A stretch of 64,000 bases of DNA from Saccharobesus litoralis (GTDB lineage Bacteria; Pseudomonadota; Gammaproteobacteria; Enterobacterales; Alteromonadaceae): positions 1,054,001-1,118,000 of the forward strand of contig NZ_CP026604.1 in assembly GCF_003063625.1 (NCBI RefSeq). The letters are read 5' to 3'. The notes beneath the pieces were generated by a model. The model saw nothing but the letters and a program-made list of their open reading frames with translations. It was not told where the DNA came from and made no database searches. Positions 1-8,711 of the stretch are shown piece by piece (within the stretch, counting starts at the first letter, position 1; the number at the start of each line of letters is the position of its first letter). The position numbers and the translations under genes are program-made.

Positions 1-277
1 TAAATAAAGAAACCAATTCAGGCATTGACGTCATTTCAACTTTCTTGGCGGCAAACACACCAATAGCTGAGCCAATCAATACACTAAGCAAAATGATTTC
101 AAACGAAATAATCTGCTTGTCTAATAAAGTCACCACCACAGCAAAAAACATGGCGAGTGCCGACAACAAATTACCTTTGCGCGCAGTAGACGGATGGCTT
201 AACAATTTTAAACCGAAGATAAATAAAGTCGCCGAAACAACGTAAACTGCATTAATTAGTAATGAAAAATCACTCAT
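1..277 (-). CDS. pntB: NAD(P) transhydrogenase subunit beta, N-terminal part (cut by window edge)
   Basis: This is the first 92 codons of the integral-membrane beta subunit of proton-translocating NAD(P) transhydrogenase, which couples hydride transfer from NADH to NADP+ to proton entry. The reading frame begins MSDFSLLINAVYVVSATLFI, contains several hydrophobic helices, and reaches the conserved PntB stretch MTSMPELVSLF before running off the window. The ATG lies 20 bases downstream of the pntAb stop, so it is the third gene of a pntAa-pntAb-pntB operon. The remainder, including the C-terminal NADP-binding domain, is outside the window. Confidence 0.9.
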   Translation of the reverse strand, partial: MSDFSLLINAVYVVSATLFIFGLKLLSHPSTARKGNLLSALAMFFAVVVTLLDKQIISFEIILLSVLIGSAIGVFAAKKVEMTSMPELVSLF

Positions 278-297
278 ACTTTTAACCCTATTAACCT

Positions 298-573
298 CTA
301 GCGACTTTTAAACATGGCTAACATACGATCAGTCACTAAATAGCCACCAACCACATTAATTGTTGCAAACAAAACCGAAGCTGCACCCAACCAAGTAGAC
401 CATTGGCTTTGCTCACCACCAGCTAAACTCAGGGCACCAATAACTGTGATCCCTGAGATCGCATTAGCACCCGACATTAAAGGTGTGTGCAACGTAGCAG
501 GCACTTTACGGATTAATTCAAAGCCAACAAAAATGGCCAACATTAAAATAAATAACAAATAGATAGCGGTCAT
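298..573 (-). CDS. pntAb: NAD(P) transhydrogenase subunit alpha, part 2 (membrane domain)
   Basis: A 91-residue protein with three hydrophobic helices, matching the membrane part of PntA that is a separate polypeptide in many proteobacteria. Recognisable family sequence is KVPATLHTPLMSGANAISGI, followed by a conserved glycine-rich helix and an NVVGGYLVTDRML loop. It forms part of the proton channel together with PntB. Its ATG overlaps the pntAa stop codon (TAATG), indicating translational coupling, and pntB follows 20 bases later. The identification rests on sequence pattern plus the conserved gene order. Confidence 0.93.
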   Translation of the reverse strand: MTAIYLLFILMLAIFVGFELIRKVPATLHTPLMSGANAISGITVIGALSLAGGEQSQWSTWLGAASVLFATINVVGGYLVTDRMLAMFKSR

Positions 574-1811
574 TATGCGGTCTCCAAGGTTTTTTCGGCT
601 TCTACATTAGATGAGCTTACTTTTTGCTCGGCTGGGTGTTGCGCCTTCTCTTGAGCTAGGTCTTGCTCTGGATCTTCACTTCTATGGATCTCTTTGATGG
701 TGGCATTACTAATACTGCCCGCATGAGTGATCACCGCGCTTTGCTGAATTTCATCATTGAGATCAACAACAAAGACGTTGTCATCTTTGTTCCAAAATTC
801 GCTAACTAAATTAAATAAGTTATTGGCATACATTTGTGAGGCGTTTAATGCCACTTCACTTGCCCAGTTACCCGTGCCAACAATGGTGACACCATTAACA
901 ACTGTCGTGTCGCCAGCGACCGAGCCTTCAACATTACCACCGTTTTCAGCCGCCATATCAACGATCACTGAGCCCGGTTTCATCACGCCAATGGTTTGCT
1001 TAGTAATTAATACCGGAGGTTTACGGCCAAAGAGTTGTGCCGTGGTGATCACTATATCTGACTCAGCTATGCATTTTTCCTGAGCAGCTTGCTGGATCGC
1101 CATCTGCTCTGGCGTTAACGCTTGGGCATAACCTTGCGCTGTTTGGCCGGTATCACCCAAATCGATTTCTAAAAATTTTGCGCCTAACGATTGCACTTGC
1201 TCAGCCACAACGCTTCTTGTATCAAATGCAGTAACAGCAGCGCCTAATCGTTTTGCAGTGGCAATAGCTTGTAAACCAGCAACACCCGCGCCGATCACAA
1301 AAACCTTACACGGTTTAATGGTGCCAGCTGCAGTCATCATCATAGGAAAAATGCTATGTAATTGATTCATGGCTTTAGCCACCATGACATAACCAGCTAA
1401 ACTGGCTTGCGAACTTAGCGCATCCATTTTTTGACAGCGGGTAGAACGCGGGATCATTTCCATGCTCAGACTCGTCACCTGTTTTTCGCATAATTGCTTA
1501 ACGTAATCGCCACCATTGAATGGATCTAAAAAGCTAATAACCACTTTGTTTGTTAATAGGGCTAAGTCTTGTTCAGGTAATTTGTGCACTGACAAGACGA
1601 CATCTGCTTTCCCTAGCAATTTTTTACGATCCTTAACCACTGTTGCACCAGCCTCGATATATTGCTCATCATTTATATAAAGATGAGCACCAAGGCCAGT
1701 CTCAATTTGCACGCTAGCACCAAGCAAAACATAAGCTTTGATATTGCTTGGCAATAATGCACAGCGTTTTTCACCTGCAACTGTTTCTTTGGGAAACGCG
1801 ATGATTGGCAT
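573..1811 (-). CDS. pntAa: NAD(P) transhydrogenase subunit alpha, part 1 (NAD-binding)
   Basis: A 412-residue soluble NAD(H)-binding subunit of the transhydrogenase. The N-terminal half is the alanine dehydrogenase/PNT N-terminal domain (MPIIAFPKETVAGEKRCALLP). A Rossmann motif GAGVAGLQA lies near residue 174, and the conserved EMIPRSTRCQKMDALSSQA segment precedes it. The C-terminal 40 residues are charged and Ala/Glu-rich, probably a linker to the membrane subunits. A good ribosome-binding site (TAGGAG) sits before the ATG. It heads the pntAa-pntAb-pntB operon; the enzyme supplies NADPH for biosynthesis and redox balance. Confidence 0.95.
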   Translation of the reverse strand: MPIIAFPKETVAGEKRCALLPSNIKAYVLLGASVQIETGLGAHLYINDEQYIEAGATVVKDRKKLLGKADVVLSVHKLPEQDLALLTNKVVISFLDPFNGGDYVKQLCEKQVTSLSMEMIPRSTRCQKMDALSSQASLAGYVMVAKAMNQLHSIFPMMMTAAGTIKPCKVFVIGAGVAGLQAIATAKRLGAAVTAFDTRSVVAEQVQSLGAKFLEIDLGDTGQTAQGYAQALTPEQMAIQQAAQEKCIAESDIVITTAQLFGRKPPVLITKQTIGVMKPGSVIVDMAAENGGNVEGSVAGDTTVVNGVTIVGTGNWASEVALNASQMYANNLFNLVSEFWNKDDNVFVVDLNDEIQQSAVITHAGSISNATIKEIHRSEDPEQDLAQEKAQHPAEQKVSSSNVEAEKTLETA

Positions 1812-2270
1812 AACAACTCCTAAATTTAGGGTGTAAAAAGCCTAGGCTTCAAAACGATGCCTAAACTAATAAAAACAGGTTGAGAATTAACTGGCTTGGG
1901 TAAACCAGTTAATGGCTACATTTATTTAGTACTTGTTCCAGAAAGAGATGATCGGCTCAATTTATTCGCTCGATGTACAGGGTTTGCTAACAACCGTGAT
2001 GTTTTTAGCCACCCTAAGATTAAATGAAAAACTTCAGGCTGAGCTCGTCGAAGTCTCGTTACTTTCTAATTTACCGACACTTCGACTGCTTCGCGCTCAG
2101 TGTGAAAGAGTTCACTAACCCAACACATGTATCATGATCACCAAGGCTTTCAACTAATCAAAACTAAAATGAAAACAGTACTCGTCGCAAAACATAAACC
2201 TAGATATTTGGAAGTTATCCAGGCTTGCTAGGGGGGAATTGGCTTTGCGACTGTATTTTAAAAATACGAA
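1812..2270. other. Intergenic region between pntAa and kduI
   Basis: About 460 bases without a convincing gene. It holds the pntAa promoter region (transcribed leftward) and the 3' flank of kduI. A 61-codon open frame at 1933-2118 has no family resemblance and covers a segment with imperfect inverted copies of GTCGAAG / CTTCGAC (about 2040-2085), a typical non-coding repeat, so I do not call it a gene. Confidence 0.5.
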
Positions 2271-3101
2271 CTACTTAAGGTCAGCAACCGTGATGTGGTC
2301 CATATCGTCAAACTCTTGGTTTTCACCACCCATAGCCCAAACAAAAGTGTAGTTGGTAGTACCTACACCACTATGAATAGACCAGCTAGGTGAAGCAATA
2401 GCGACACCAGGCTCTAACGGCAGTGGACGAACCTCGCTTGGCTCACCCATTAAGTGAAAAACTCTTTCCTCTTCAGGTAAATCGAAATACATGTAAATTT
2501 CGGTACGACGGAAATGAGTATGCGGCGGCTTAGTATTCCAAACGCTGCCTGGCTTTAATTCCGTCATGCCCATCACTAATTGGCAGCTATCAACAATACC
2601 AGGACGGATAGATTGGAAAATAGTACGCTCGTTTGATGTTTCTTGCGCGCCTAATTCAATGCGCTTGGCATCGCTTTTGGGGACGTGTACCGTTTTGGTT
2701 ACACGGTGCGCGGGATAGGAAACAAGATAAAACTTAGCTGGGTTTGCAGGATCTTCAGAGGTGAACTGCACTTCTTTGCTTTCTTTGGCAATATATAAGC
2801 TGTCTTTGTTAGCCATAGCATACGTTTCGCCATCGACAGTAATTGTGCCATTACCACCAATATTGATAACACCGGCTTCACGGCGTTGACAAAAATAATC
2901 AGCGGCTAACTCTTTGTGAGTGGGTAAATCAATAGCTTGTGTTGTCGGCGTGATCCCGGCGATCACACCACGATCAACATCGGTGTAAGTTAATTTAATC
3001 TCACCATCAACAAATAACTGCTGAGTCACGAAAGCTTCACGTAACTCACCATTACGCATGTCTTTGTAACTTCTGATATCTGCAGAGAACATGAAGTCCA
3101 T
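2271..3101 (-). CDS. kduI: 5-dehydro-4-deoxy-D-glucuronate isomerase
   Basis: A 276-residue cupin isomerase that converts 5-keto-4-deoxyuronate, the product of unsaturated uronate breakdown, into 3-deoxy-D-glycero-2,5-hexodiulosonate. The metal ligands are visible: His194, His196 and Glu201 in PPHTHFRRTEIYMYF, and His243 in SWSIHSG, at nearly the same positions as in E. coli KduI (278 residues). Length and N-terminus (MDFMFSADIRSYKDM) fit the family. It lies just downstream of kduD on the same strand (44-base gap), so the two form an operon for catabolism of uronates from a polysaccharide such as pectin, alginate or ulvan. No lyase is adjacent, so the source polymer is not shown here. Confidence 0.96.
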   Translation of the reverse strand: MDFMFSADIRSYKDMRNGELREAFVTQQLFVDGEIKLTYTDVDRGVIAGITPTTQAIDLPTHKELAADYFCQRREAGVINIGGNGTITVDGETYAMANKDSLYIAKESKEVQFTSEDPANPAKFYLVSYPAHRVTKTVHVPKSDAKRIELGAQETSNERTIFQSIRPGIVDSCQLVMGMTELKPGSVWNTKPPHTHFRRTEIYMYFDLPEEERVFHLMGEPSEVRPLPLEPGVAIASPSWSIHSGVGTTNYTFVWAMGGENQEFDDMDHITVADLK

Positions 3102-3145
3102 AAGAATTCCTCAATAAAATTAATAATTAAAAGTGACGCGCTCGA

Positions 3146-3919
3146 TTAGCGCGCCATCCAGCCACCGTCAACAAGCATGACGTGACCATTCATATAATTA
3201 GAAGCTGGGCTTGATAAGAATACGGTTGCACCGGCTAAATCTTCCGGCTTACCCCATTCTCCTGCTGGGATCCGAGCACTAATGCTGGCGTAGCGCTCAG
3301 CATCGTTGCGTAAATTCTCAGTGTTGTCGGTTGCAAAGTAACCTGGCGCAATTGCATTAACTTGAATACCAGAACTCGCCCACTCATTAGCAAGGGCTTT
3401 GGTTATTTGCGCGACACCACCTTTACTAGCGGCATAAGCAGGAACCGTAATACCACCAGAAAAGCTCAGCAATGATGCGATATTAATAATTTTGCCTGAG
3501 CCTTGTTTAAGCATATGTTTGCCAGCTTCACGACAGAATTTGAAAACCCCGTTCAAATTGACATTGATAACATCGTTCCAATCTTCATCAGAAAACTCAT
3601 GTGCAGGCGCTCGTTTAATCGTGCCCGCATTATTAACAAGAATATCAATCCGCCCGAACTTCTCGATTGTGGCAGCAATAACCGCTTTAATTTGCTCACC
3701 ATCACTTTGATCACAACCCAAGGCTAAATAATCAATGCCCTTTTCTTGTAATAAGCTAACGGTTTTCGTTACGCTTTCAGGTTTTGAACCGACTGCGACT
3801 ATAGTTGCACCGGCTTCGCCTAACGCTATTGCCATAGCCTGACCAAGACCACGACTTGCACCTGTGACTATGGCGACTTTACCGTTTAAGCCAAACTGTT
3901 TAATCAAATACTCTTGCAT
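3146..3919 (-). CDS. kduD: 2-dehydro-3-deoxy-D-gluconate 5-dehydrogenase (SDR)
   Basis: A 257-residue short-chain dehydrogenase. The cofactor motif TGASRGLG is at residues 19-26, NNAG at 96-99, and the catalytic triad is Ser149, Tyr162 and Lys166 (AYAASKGG). Overall pattern and length match KduD, which interconverts 3-deoxy-D-glycero-2,5-hexodiulosonate and 2-keto-3-deoxygluconate with NAD(H). Placement directly upstream of kduI supports this over other SDRs. The divergent DeoR-family gene, 500-odd bases upstream, is the obvious candidate regulator. Confidence 0.93.
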   Translation of the reverse strand: MQEYLIKQFGLNGKVAIVTGASRGLGQAMAIALGEAGATIVAVGSKPESVTKTVSLLQEKGIDYLALGCDQSDGEQIKAVIAATIEKFGRIDILVNNAGTIKRAPAHEFSDEDWNDVINVNLNGVFKFCREAGKHMLKQGSGKIINIASLLSFSGGITVPAYAASKGGVAQITKALANEWASSGIQVNAIAPGYFATDNTENLRNDAERYASISARIPAGEWGKPEDLAGATVFLSSPASNYMNGHVMLVDGGWMAR

Positions 3920-4477
3920 TCATTGCCTCACTTACTTTAATGGCCCAAGGCTCAAAATTACGCAGTTTAATAATGCGGTCGTTCAAACGGTGCCAAACCA
4001 TGTTAAAGACAAACTTATTTACTCAATAAGCCTTACTTATTTTCAAAAAATGGGAATTCATTGCCATGACTCTGATGAAAAACTGCAAGTTAAATTAAAA
4101 AATTAACCGCAACTAATCTGAAAGACTCATCACACTAGACCTCATTTTGAATATACTGGATCCTAATATGACACATAATGATTGTAAATGATTATTTAAT
4201 TATCGAATTGATTATTTTAATAACAAATCGTTAACTTATTAATTTACATTGATTTAACGCAATGTATTAATAATTAAGCCTGTTACACTCTGCACCAGTA
4301 TCAATAAAATGAAATATTATTAATCACTTGTGAATACAAATGACAAAATATGAAAATAAAACTATCATAATTTGTCATACAGTGATAAGATATATGTTGT
4401 TTGTATATGAATAAAATTGCCGATAGAATATGACTAAAGTTGAATTGAAAAGTTTGAAAACTGGTAAGGATTTACCA
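3920..4477. other. Divergent control region kduD / DeoR-family gene
   Basis: About 550 very AT-rich bases between the two divergent start codons, expected to hold both promoters. It contains one clear inverted repeat (4340-4378, listed separately). An 80-codon frame overlapping the kduD start (3864-4106, +) shows no family pattern and is not called. Confidence 0.6.
4340..4378. promoter_or_regulatory. Candidate operator, inverted repeat upstream of the DeoR-family gene
   Basis: ATGACAAAATAT at 4340-4351 is matched by ATAATTTGTCAT at 4367-4378, an inverted repeat with 11 of 12 pairs and a 15-base spacer. It lies 50-140 bases upstream of the DeoR/UlaR-like start. DeoR-family proteins bind such spaced inverted repeats; assignment to this protein is inference. 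Confidence 0.45.
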
Positions 4478-5281
4478 ATGCTAGAAAAACATAGACAACA
4501 ATTAATTAAAGACATACTCGATCAGCAGCAGTTTGCGAGCGTTAAAGATTTAACTGAAAAACTTAACGCATCGGAAGCAACTATCCGCCGTGATATTACG
4601 AAAATGAGTAAGCGCGGCGAGATAAATAAAATTCGTGGCGGCGCAGAATCAATGAATACCGAGCCACGTAAAAAACATATCTCTAGTACATCGTTTATGG
4701 TCGATGTGGAACAACGCGTTGATACTAAACGTCTAATCGCCAAGCGTGCAGCTGAGCTTTGTAAAGACGGTGATTCAGTTATTATTAACGGTGGTAGTTC
4801 AACCTACATGATGGGTGAATACTTGTCGTCTGTACAAATGAATATTTTGACCAACTCATTTGTACTAGCAAACTACTTAACTGAACACACAGATAACCAA
4901 GTGACTTTGCCAGGTGGTGAAATTTACCGTGAGCAAGGCATTATTCTTAGCTCGTACGAAAAAGACAGCACGGAAAATTACTTTGGCTCTATGATGTTTA
5001 TGGGTACACCAGGTATTGGTAAATTCGGCGTCATGGAAAGCGACCCTCTACTTATCCGCTCTGAACAAAAGCTTTATAAACAAGCTGAAAAGCTAGTGAT
5101 ATTGGCTGACAGCACCAAGCTTGGTAAGCGCAGTAACTTTATTTTCTGTCCGTTAAAAGATGTAGATATTTTAATTACTGACTCAGGCGCATCTGACGAG
5201 TTAATTCAATATTTTGAAAGCAATGGCATTGAAGTGATTGTTGTTGAAAAAGCTGAAGAAGAAGCTAACGTTACCGCCTAA
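4478..5281 (+). CDS. DeoR/GlpR-family transcriptional repressor (UlaR-like)
   Basis: A 267-residue regulator: N-terminal helix-turn-helix (KHRQQLIKDILDQQQFASVKDLTEKLNASEATIRRDITKMSKRGEI) and a C-terminal sugar-phosphate sensor domain of the DeoRC type (INGGSSTYMMGEYL, LPGGEIYRE, LVILADSTKLGKR). The sensor part reads like UlaR, the ascorbate-operon repressor. An earlier ATG exists at 4430, but the ATG at 4478 has a good AAGGA seven bases upstream and gives the usual N-terminus. Divergence from kduD-kduI suggests it represses them and is relieved by a phosphorylated or keto-sugar intermediate. Confidence 0.88.
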   Translation: MLEKHRQQLIKDILDQQQFASVKDLTEKLNASEATIRRDITKMSKRGEINKIRGGAESMNTEPRKKHISSTSFMVDVEQRVDTKRLIAKRAAELCKDGDSVIINGGSSTYMMGEYLSSVQMNILTNSFVLANYLTEHTDNQVTLPGGEIYREQGIILSSYEKDSTENYFGSMMFMGTPGIGKFGVMESDPLLIRSEQKLYKQAEKLVILADSTKLGKRSNFIFCPLKDVDILITDSGASDELIQYFESNGIEVIVVEKAEEEANVTA

Positions 5282-5288
5282 CTCTCAT

Positions 5289-5323
5289 TCAGTCAGTTTA
5301 TCGCCCAAGCGTAAACTGACTGA
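5289..5323. terminator. Hairpin after the DeoR-family gene
   Basis: A perfect 12-base stem, TCAGTCAGTTTA (5289-5300) with TAAACTGACTGA (5312-5323). No strong T-run follows, so termination efficiency is uncertain; it lies between convergent genes. Confidence 0.5.
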
Positions 5324-5439
5324 TTAACTCCCTGACTATCCAGCAAATTCAATTACCCGTTCGACTGTATATTTCCCTGTTACACTCACAATACAAAGCC
5401 AGCTATTAGATTTAGGCTTAAATTAGCGGGCTTTAGCAA

Positions 5440-6261
5440 TTATCCGTTTCCTTCTTGCACCCATTCAAACGATACTATTTTATTAATAGGATCTTGGCTA
5501 TGTACCGCCAGCAGGTTTATACCAACACTGTAGTAACGGTAGCCGAAGGTTTGTAATAATTCGATAATCTTATCGCGGTCTGATTTACAGGCTTCAATAT
5601 GTAAAACGGGTTGGCAACGATCAATTGTTTTTTTAGCGCCATTGAGTACATCCATTTCCATGCCCTCAACGTCGATTTTAATTAAATCGACCCGTTGCGC
5701 GGATAAAGAATCAATGGAGATCAAGGACACTGGTTTACAGTCTTGTTGTTGATAAGACACGCTTTGACCAATATCTTCACCATCTGGCCTTGGTTTTATT
5801 TCTAAACTGCCAAAACTAGCGGGTTGTAAATAGTCCAGTTGTGGAACCAATATGGTTCCAACTTGCTCACCCACCGCCGCGTGATTAACACTGGCATTAA
5901 AGCAATTATTCAAGGCTATATTGCCCGCTAACGCATAAAAAGTTCGCTCTTGTGCTTCAAACGCAACCACTTCGCCCCAGCCATGCATCAACTTTGCCCA
6001 TTCCACAGTATGCACACCTATATTAGCGCCGCAATCAATGGCGATAACCCCATCTCCATGAGCATCGCGCCGTGCTTGTAATAACACGCTAATAGCGTCA
6101 ACCTCGTTTGGATCAAAACAGGAATTGATCATTAATTGATGGCCTACGCCATAAGCCATGTTGTCATCTGTGACACAGTAATCATGACGATTAACAATCA
6201 AGCTACCGTGGTGCGTAGCAGTGAGTACAAAAGCGATCGGGCGGGTATTACGAGTATTCAT
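5440..6261 (-). CDS. FkbM-family methyltransferase
   Basis: A 273-residue S-adenosylmethionine-dependent methyltransferase. The SAM-binding motif is AIDCGANIGVHTVEWAKLM (from about residue 78), followed by VVAFEAQERTFYALAGNIALN, and the family motif LIKIDVEGMEMDVLNGAKKTI is near residue 200. FkbM enzymes O-methylate sugars, lipids or natural products; the substrate cannot be read from sequence. It stands alone between convergent and divergent neighbours, so context gives no help, although O-methylated glycans are a theme of this window. Confidence 0.88.
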   Translation of the reverse strand: MNTRNTRPIAFVLTATHHGSLIVNRHDYCVTDDNMAYGVGHQLMINSCFDPNEVDAISVLLQARRDAHGDGVIAIDCGANIGVHTVEWAKLMHGWGEVVAFEAQERTFYALAGNIALNNCFNASVNHAAVGEQVGTILVPQLDYLQPASFGSLEIKPRPDGEDIGQSVSYQQQDCKPVSLISIDSLSAQRVDLIKIDVEGMEMDVLNGAKKTIDRCQPVLHIEACKSDRDKIIELLQTFGYRYYSVGINLLAVHSQDPINKIVSFEWVQEGNG

Positions 6262-6436
6262 TTGGTGTTAACTGTCCATATTATTTGCCATTACACGCAT
6301 AAGGCTAGCACACCCAATACGCAGCGCAACCGCACACTAAGTTTTACAAACGAAAAATATTCAACACCTAACAAACTGAAATAAATAAACTTTTTTATTT
6401 CCTTAATAATACAGATTAAAAAAACAGCAAAATAAC

Positions 6437-6492
6437 TTGCCGGATAAAATATTCAAAGATATAGTGTTATACATATGTATAACACTATATCT
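6437..6492 (+). promoter_or_regulatory. Promoter covered by a 36-bp perfect palindrome (candidate GntR operator)
   Basis: A -35-like TTGCCG (6437-6442), 17-base spacer, and -10-like TATAGT (6460-6465) precede the GntR/ABC operon. Bases 6457-6492 form an uninterrupted 36-base palindrome centred at 6474/6475, with core GTTATACATATGTATAAC. It covers the -10 box and the transcription start region, exactly where a repressor would block polymerase. The operon encodes its own YtrA-type GntR protein, the likely ligand. Confidence 0.75.
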
Positions 6493-6507
6493 AAAAAGGA
6501 TGTCAAA

Positions 6508-7458
6508 ATGAAAGCTTGGAAAGTCTGTTGGGTATTGCTAGCAGCTCTATTGATCAATACCAATACACTGGCAGAAAGTGCTCTGTATAAATCAATCCCG
6601 CTGCAGGGTATCACTATCTTGGAGGCGGATGGGAATTTGCATGTTGAAGTGATTTACAGCCATGAAGAACGCGCCGAGGTATTTTTGCGTAAAAATGCAA
6701 TTAACTCAGTCATTATAAGTAAGGAGCCACTATCACTCGAAACTGACGAGCAAGAGGCCACTTTTCGTTTACGTGTTAGAGAGCAGCCTGCATTGCAAAA
6801 CCCCAAAGACGAAGAGTCCGCACTGGCTATCGTTAAGCTTTACACGTCTATAATTAGCTTTATCGCTGCTAGCGAATTGCAACAATTAGTCGTATCAAAT
6901 CAGACTGAATCGACCGACAAATGGCTAAGAATTCGTTTAAGTGGTGACAGTAAAGCGCAAGTTAATGGCCACTTTGTGCGATTAACCTTAGACATCAATG
7001 AAACCTCTGATGCTCAATTAATGGATAGTAAGACCAAGAAGTTAGTGGTACGCCAGCGCGACCAAAGCCGCTTGAATGTGGCCGACAGTCAATTTAATGA
7101 GATAGATATGAATGGCCGCCATACTTCGCTATTTACCGCCAACAGTATCACAGCTGAGCAGCTTAAAGTGACGATGAATCAGAGTGCGCGTATCACATTT
7201 GACCAAGACAGCTTAGTTGAGATCGTTGATGTGGAGGCACGTAATCAAAGCCAAATTCATCTGCTTGCGGCACAAACACGTTCAACCAAAGTCAATGTAA
7301 AAAATCAGGCTGAGGTACATTTAGGCAATGCCAATCACTTGCATGGTTCGGCGCGACACCAATCTCTTGTCACATACAGAGACACGGATGAATCGCAATT
7401 AAATGTAAAAATACGCAACAACGCCAAGCTCAAACGTCAGGAGTTGAGTCATGAATAA
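6508..7458 (+). CDS. Secreted adhesin-head-like (DUF2807-type) protein
   Basis: A 316-residue protein with a signal peptide (MKAWKVCWVLLAALLINTNTLA) and no further membrane segment. The mature part is rich in short Asn/Gln-containing beta repeats (SRLNVADSQFNEIDMNGRH, QSQIHLLAAQ), resembling the GIN/DUF2807 putative auto-transporter adhesin head domain. An ATG at 6475 lies inside the operator palindrome; the ATG at 6508 has AAGGA seven bases upstream and starts the signal peptide, so I use it. It is first in an operon with a GntR regulator and an ABC exporter and overlaps the next gene by 8 bases. Its role is unknown; envelope-stress or antibiotic-responsive operons of this layout are known. 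Confidence 0.7.
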   Translation: MKAWKVCWVLLAALLINTNTLAESALYKSIPLQGITILEADGNLHVEVIYSHEERAEVFLRKNAINSVIISKEPLSLETDEQEATFRLRVREQPALQNPKDEESALAIVKLYTSIISFIAASELQQLVVSNQTESTDKWLRIRLSGDSKAQVNGHFVRLTLDINETSDAQLMDSKTKKLVVRQRDQSRLNVADSQFNEIDMNGRHTSLFTANSITAEQLKVTMNQSARITFDQDSLVEIVDVEARNQSQIHLLAAQTRSTKVNVKNQAEVHLGNANHLHGSARHQSLVTYRDTDESQLNVKIRNNAKLKRQELSHE

Positions 7459-7846
7459 TGTTTGGCATGACGACCAGCCTATTTATAAGCAATTAGTGGC
7501 TAAGCTGAAAACAGCCATTTTAAACAACAATTATCCTGAAGAGTCGGCGCTACCCTCGGTAAGGGCAATTTCAGCAGAACTACAGATCAATCATATTACC
7601 GTATCAAAAGCCTATCACGAATTGTTGGATGAAGGCTTAATTGAGAAAAGAAGAGGATTAGGCATGTTTGTTAAAACTGGCGCGATCAACGCATTGTTAC
7701 TAGCCGAAAAAGCCAAATTTTTATCGGAAGATTTGCCGCATTTTATCGAGAAAATGCAGCAGTTGAATATCGAACAACAAGATGTCATCGACCGCATCCA
7801 GCAACTTATGATGAGTACATCGACAAAGGATCTGAACAATGACTAA
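7451..7846 (+). CDS. GntR-family regulator, YtrA subfamily
   Basis: A 131-residue regulator with the GntR winged helix (QPIYKQLVAKLKTAILNNNYPEESALPSVRAISAELQINHITVSKAYHELLDEGLIEKRRGLGMFV, about residues 8-75) and only a short helical tail, the size and shape of the YtrA subfamily. YtrA-type genes typically sit with ABC transporter genes and repress their own operon, as seems the case here: it overlaps the genes on either side, and a palindrome covers the operon promoter. The effector is unknown. Confidence 0.9.
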   Translation: MNNVWHDDQPIYKQLVAKLKTAILNNNYPEESALPSVRAISAELQINHITVSKAYHELLDEGLIEKRRGLGMFVKTGAINALLLAEKAKFLSEDLPHFIEKMQQLNIEQQDVIDRIQQLMMSTSTKDLNND

Positions 7847-8711
7847 TATCATTCAAGCCAGCAATCTCAACAAACACTATGGTAAAAAACAAGTATTAAG
7901 CAATATTAATTTGTCAGTTAATGCCGGTGAAATTGTCGGTGTAGTCGGCAGCAATGGTGCTGGCAAAAGTACCTTGCTTAAAAGCTTACTAGGCTTAACC
8001 CGTGTAGACGGCGATCTGACGGTTTGCAAATTAGATCCGCATGCCTCACAACACAAATTAATGGAAAAAGTTAGCTTTATTGCCGACACCGCCACCTTAC
8101 CCAAATGGATAAATGCTCAGCAGTTATTTGACTACTGTGCTCAGGTTCATCCGAGTTTTCGCCGTGATTTGGCTGAGGCGTTTTTGTCTAAAACCAATAT
8201 CAAACCCGAACTGCCAGTGAAAAAAATGTCAAAAGGCATGATCACTCAATTGCACTTAGCCATGGTGTTAGCTATTGAGTCTGAACTACTGGTTTTAGAC
8301 GAACCGACACTTGGTCTTGACGTACTAAGACGTAAAGCCTTTTACAATAATTTGCTCGAAGACTATTTTGACGATAACAATACGATTGTCATCACCAGCC
8401 ATCAAATAGAAGAAATTGAGCACATTCTGACCCGAGTGGTGTTTATCGATGATGGCAAAATCGCCTTAGATATCAATATTGATGAACTCGAAAATACGTT
8501 TTTCCAAGTGACCATTAAACCCGAACAACAGCAGCAAGCCGAGTTGTTAAAGCCAATTTATTGTAGCAACACCATTGAAGGTCGCTCGTATATTTTCCAA
8601 AACGCTAATCAGCAAGAGTTACAATGTTTTGGCACCTTAAAAACCCCTAGCCTAACTGACATTTTGGTCGCACTCATGAGCAACAAAACAACGGAGATGG
8701 AACATGCTTAA
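7839..8711 (+). CDS. ABC transporter ATP-binding protein
   Basis: A 290-residue ATPase: Walker A GSNGAGKST (about residues 39-47), signature region KKMSKGMITQLHLAM where the usual LSGGQ is MSKGM, and Walker B LLVLDEPTLGLD followed by the H-loop ITSHQ. The MSKGM signature is common in the YtrB/EcsA-type exporters. It overlaps the GntR gene by 8 bases and the permease by 8 bases, so translation is coupled. It energises the permease encoded next; cargo is unknown. Confidence 0.93.
   Translation: MTNIIQASNLNKHYGKKQVLSNINLSVNAGEIVGVVGSNGAGKSTLLKSLLGLTRVDGDLTVCKLDPHASQHKLMEKVSFIADTATLPKWINAQQLFDYCAQVHPSFRRDLAEAFLSKTNIKPELPVKKMSKGMITQLHLAMVLAIESELLVLDEPTLGLDVLRRKAFYNNLLEDYFDDNNTIVITSHQIEEIEHILTRVVFIDDGKIALDINIDELENTFFQVTIKPEQQQQAELLKPIYCSNTIEGRSYIFQNANQQELQCFGTLKTPSLTDILVALMSNKTTEMEHA

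Noticed and set aside
1933-2118. 61-codon open frame between pntAa and kduI
   Set aside because: No family resemblance, and it overlaps CTTCGAC/GTCGAAG inverted repeats typical of non-coding DNA.
3864-4106. 80-codon frame overlapping the kduD start
   Set aside because: Antisense to kduD and extends into AT-rich control DNA with no coding pattern.
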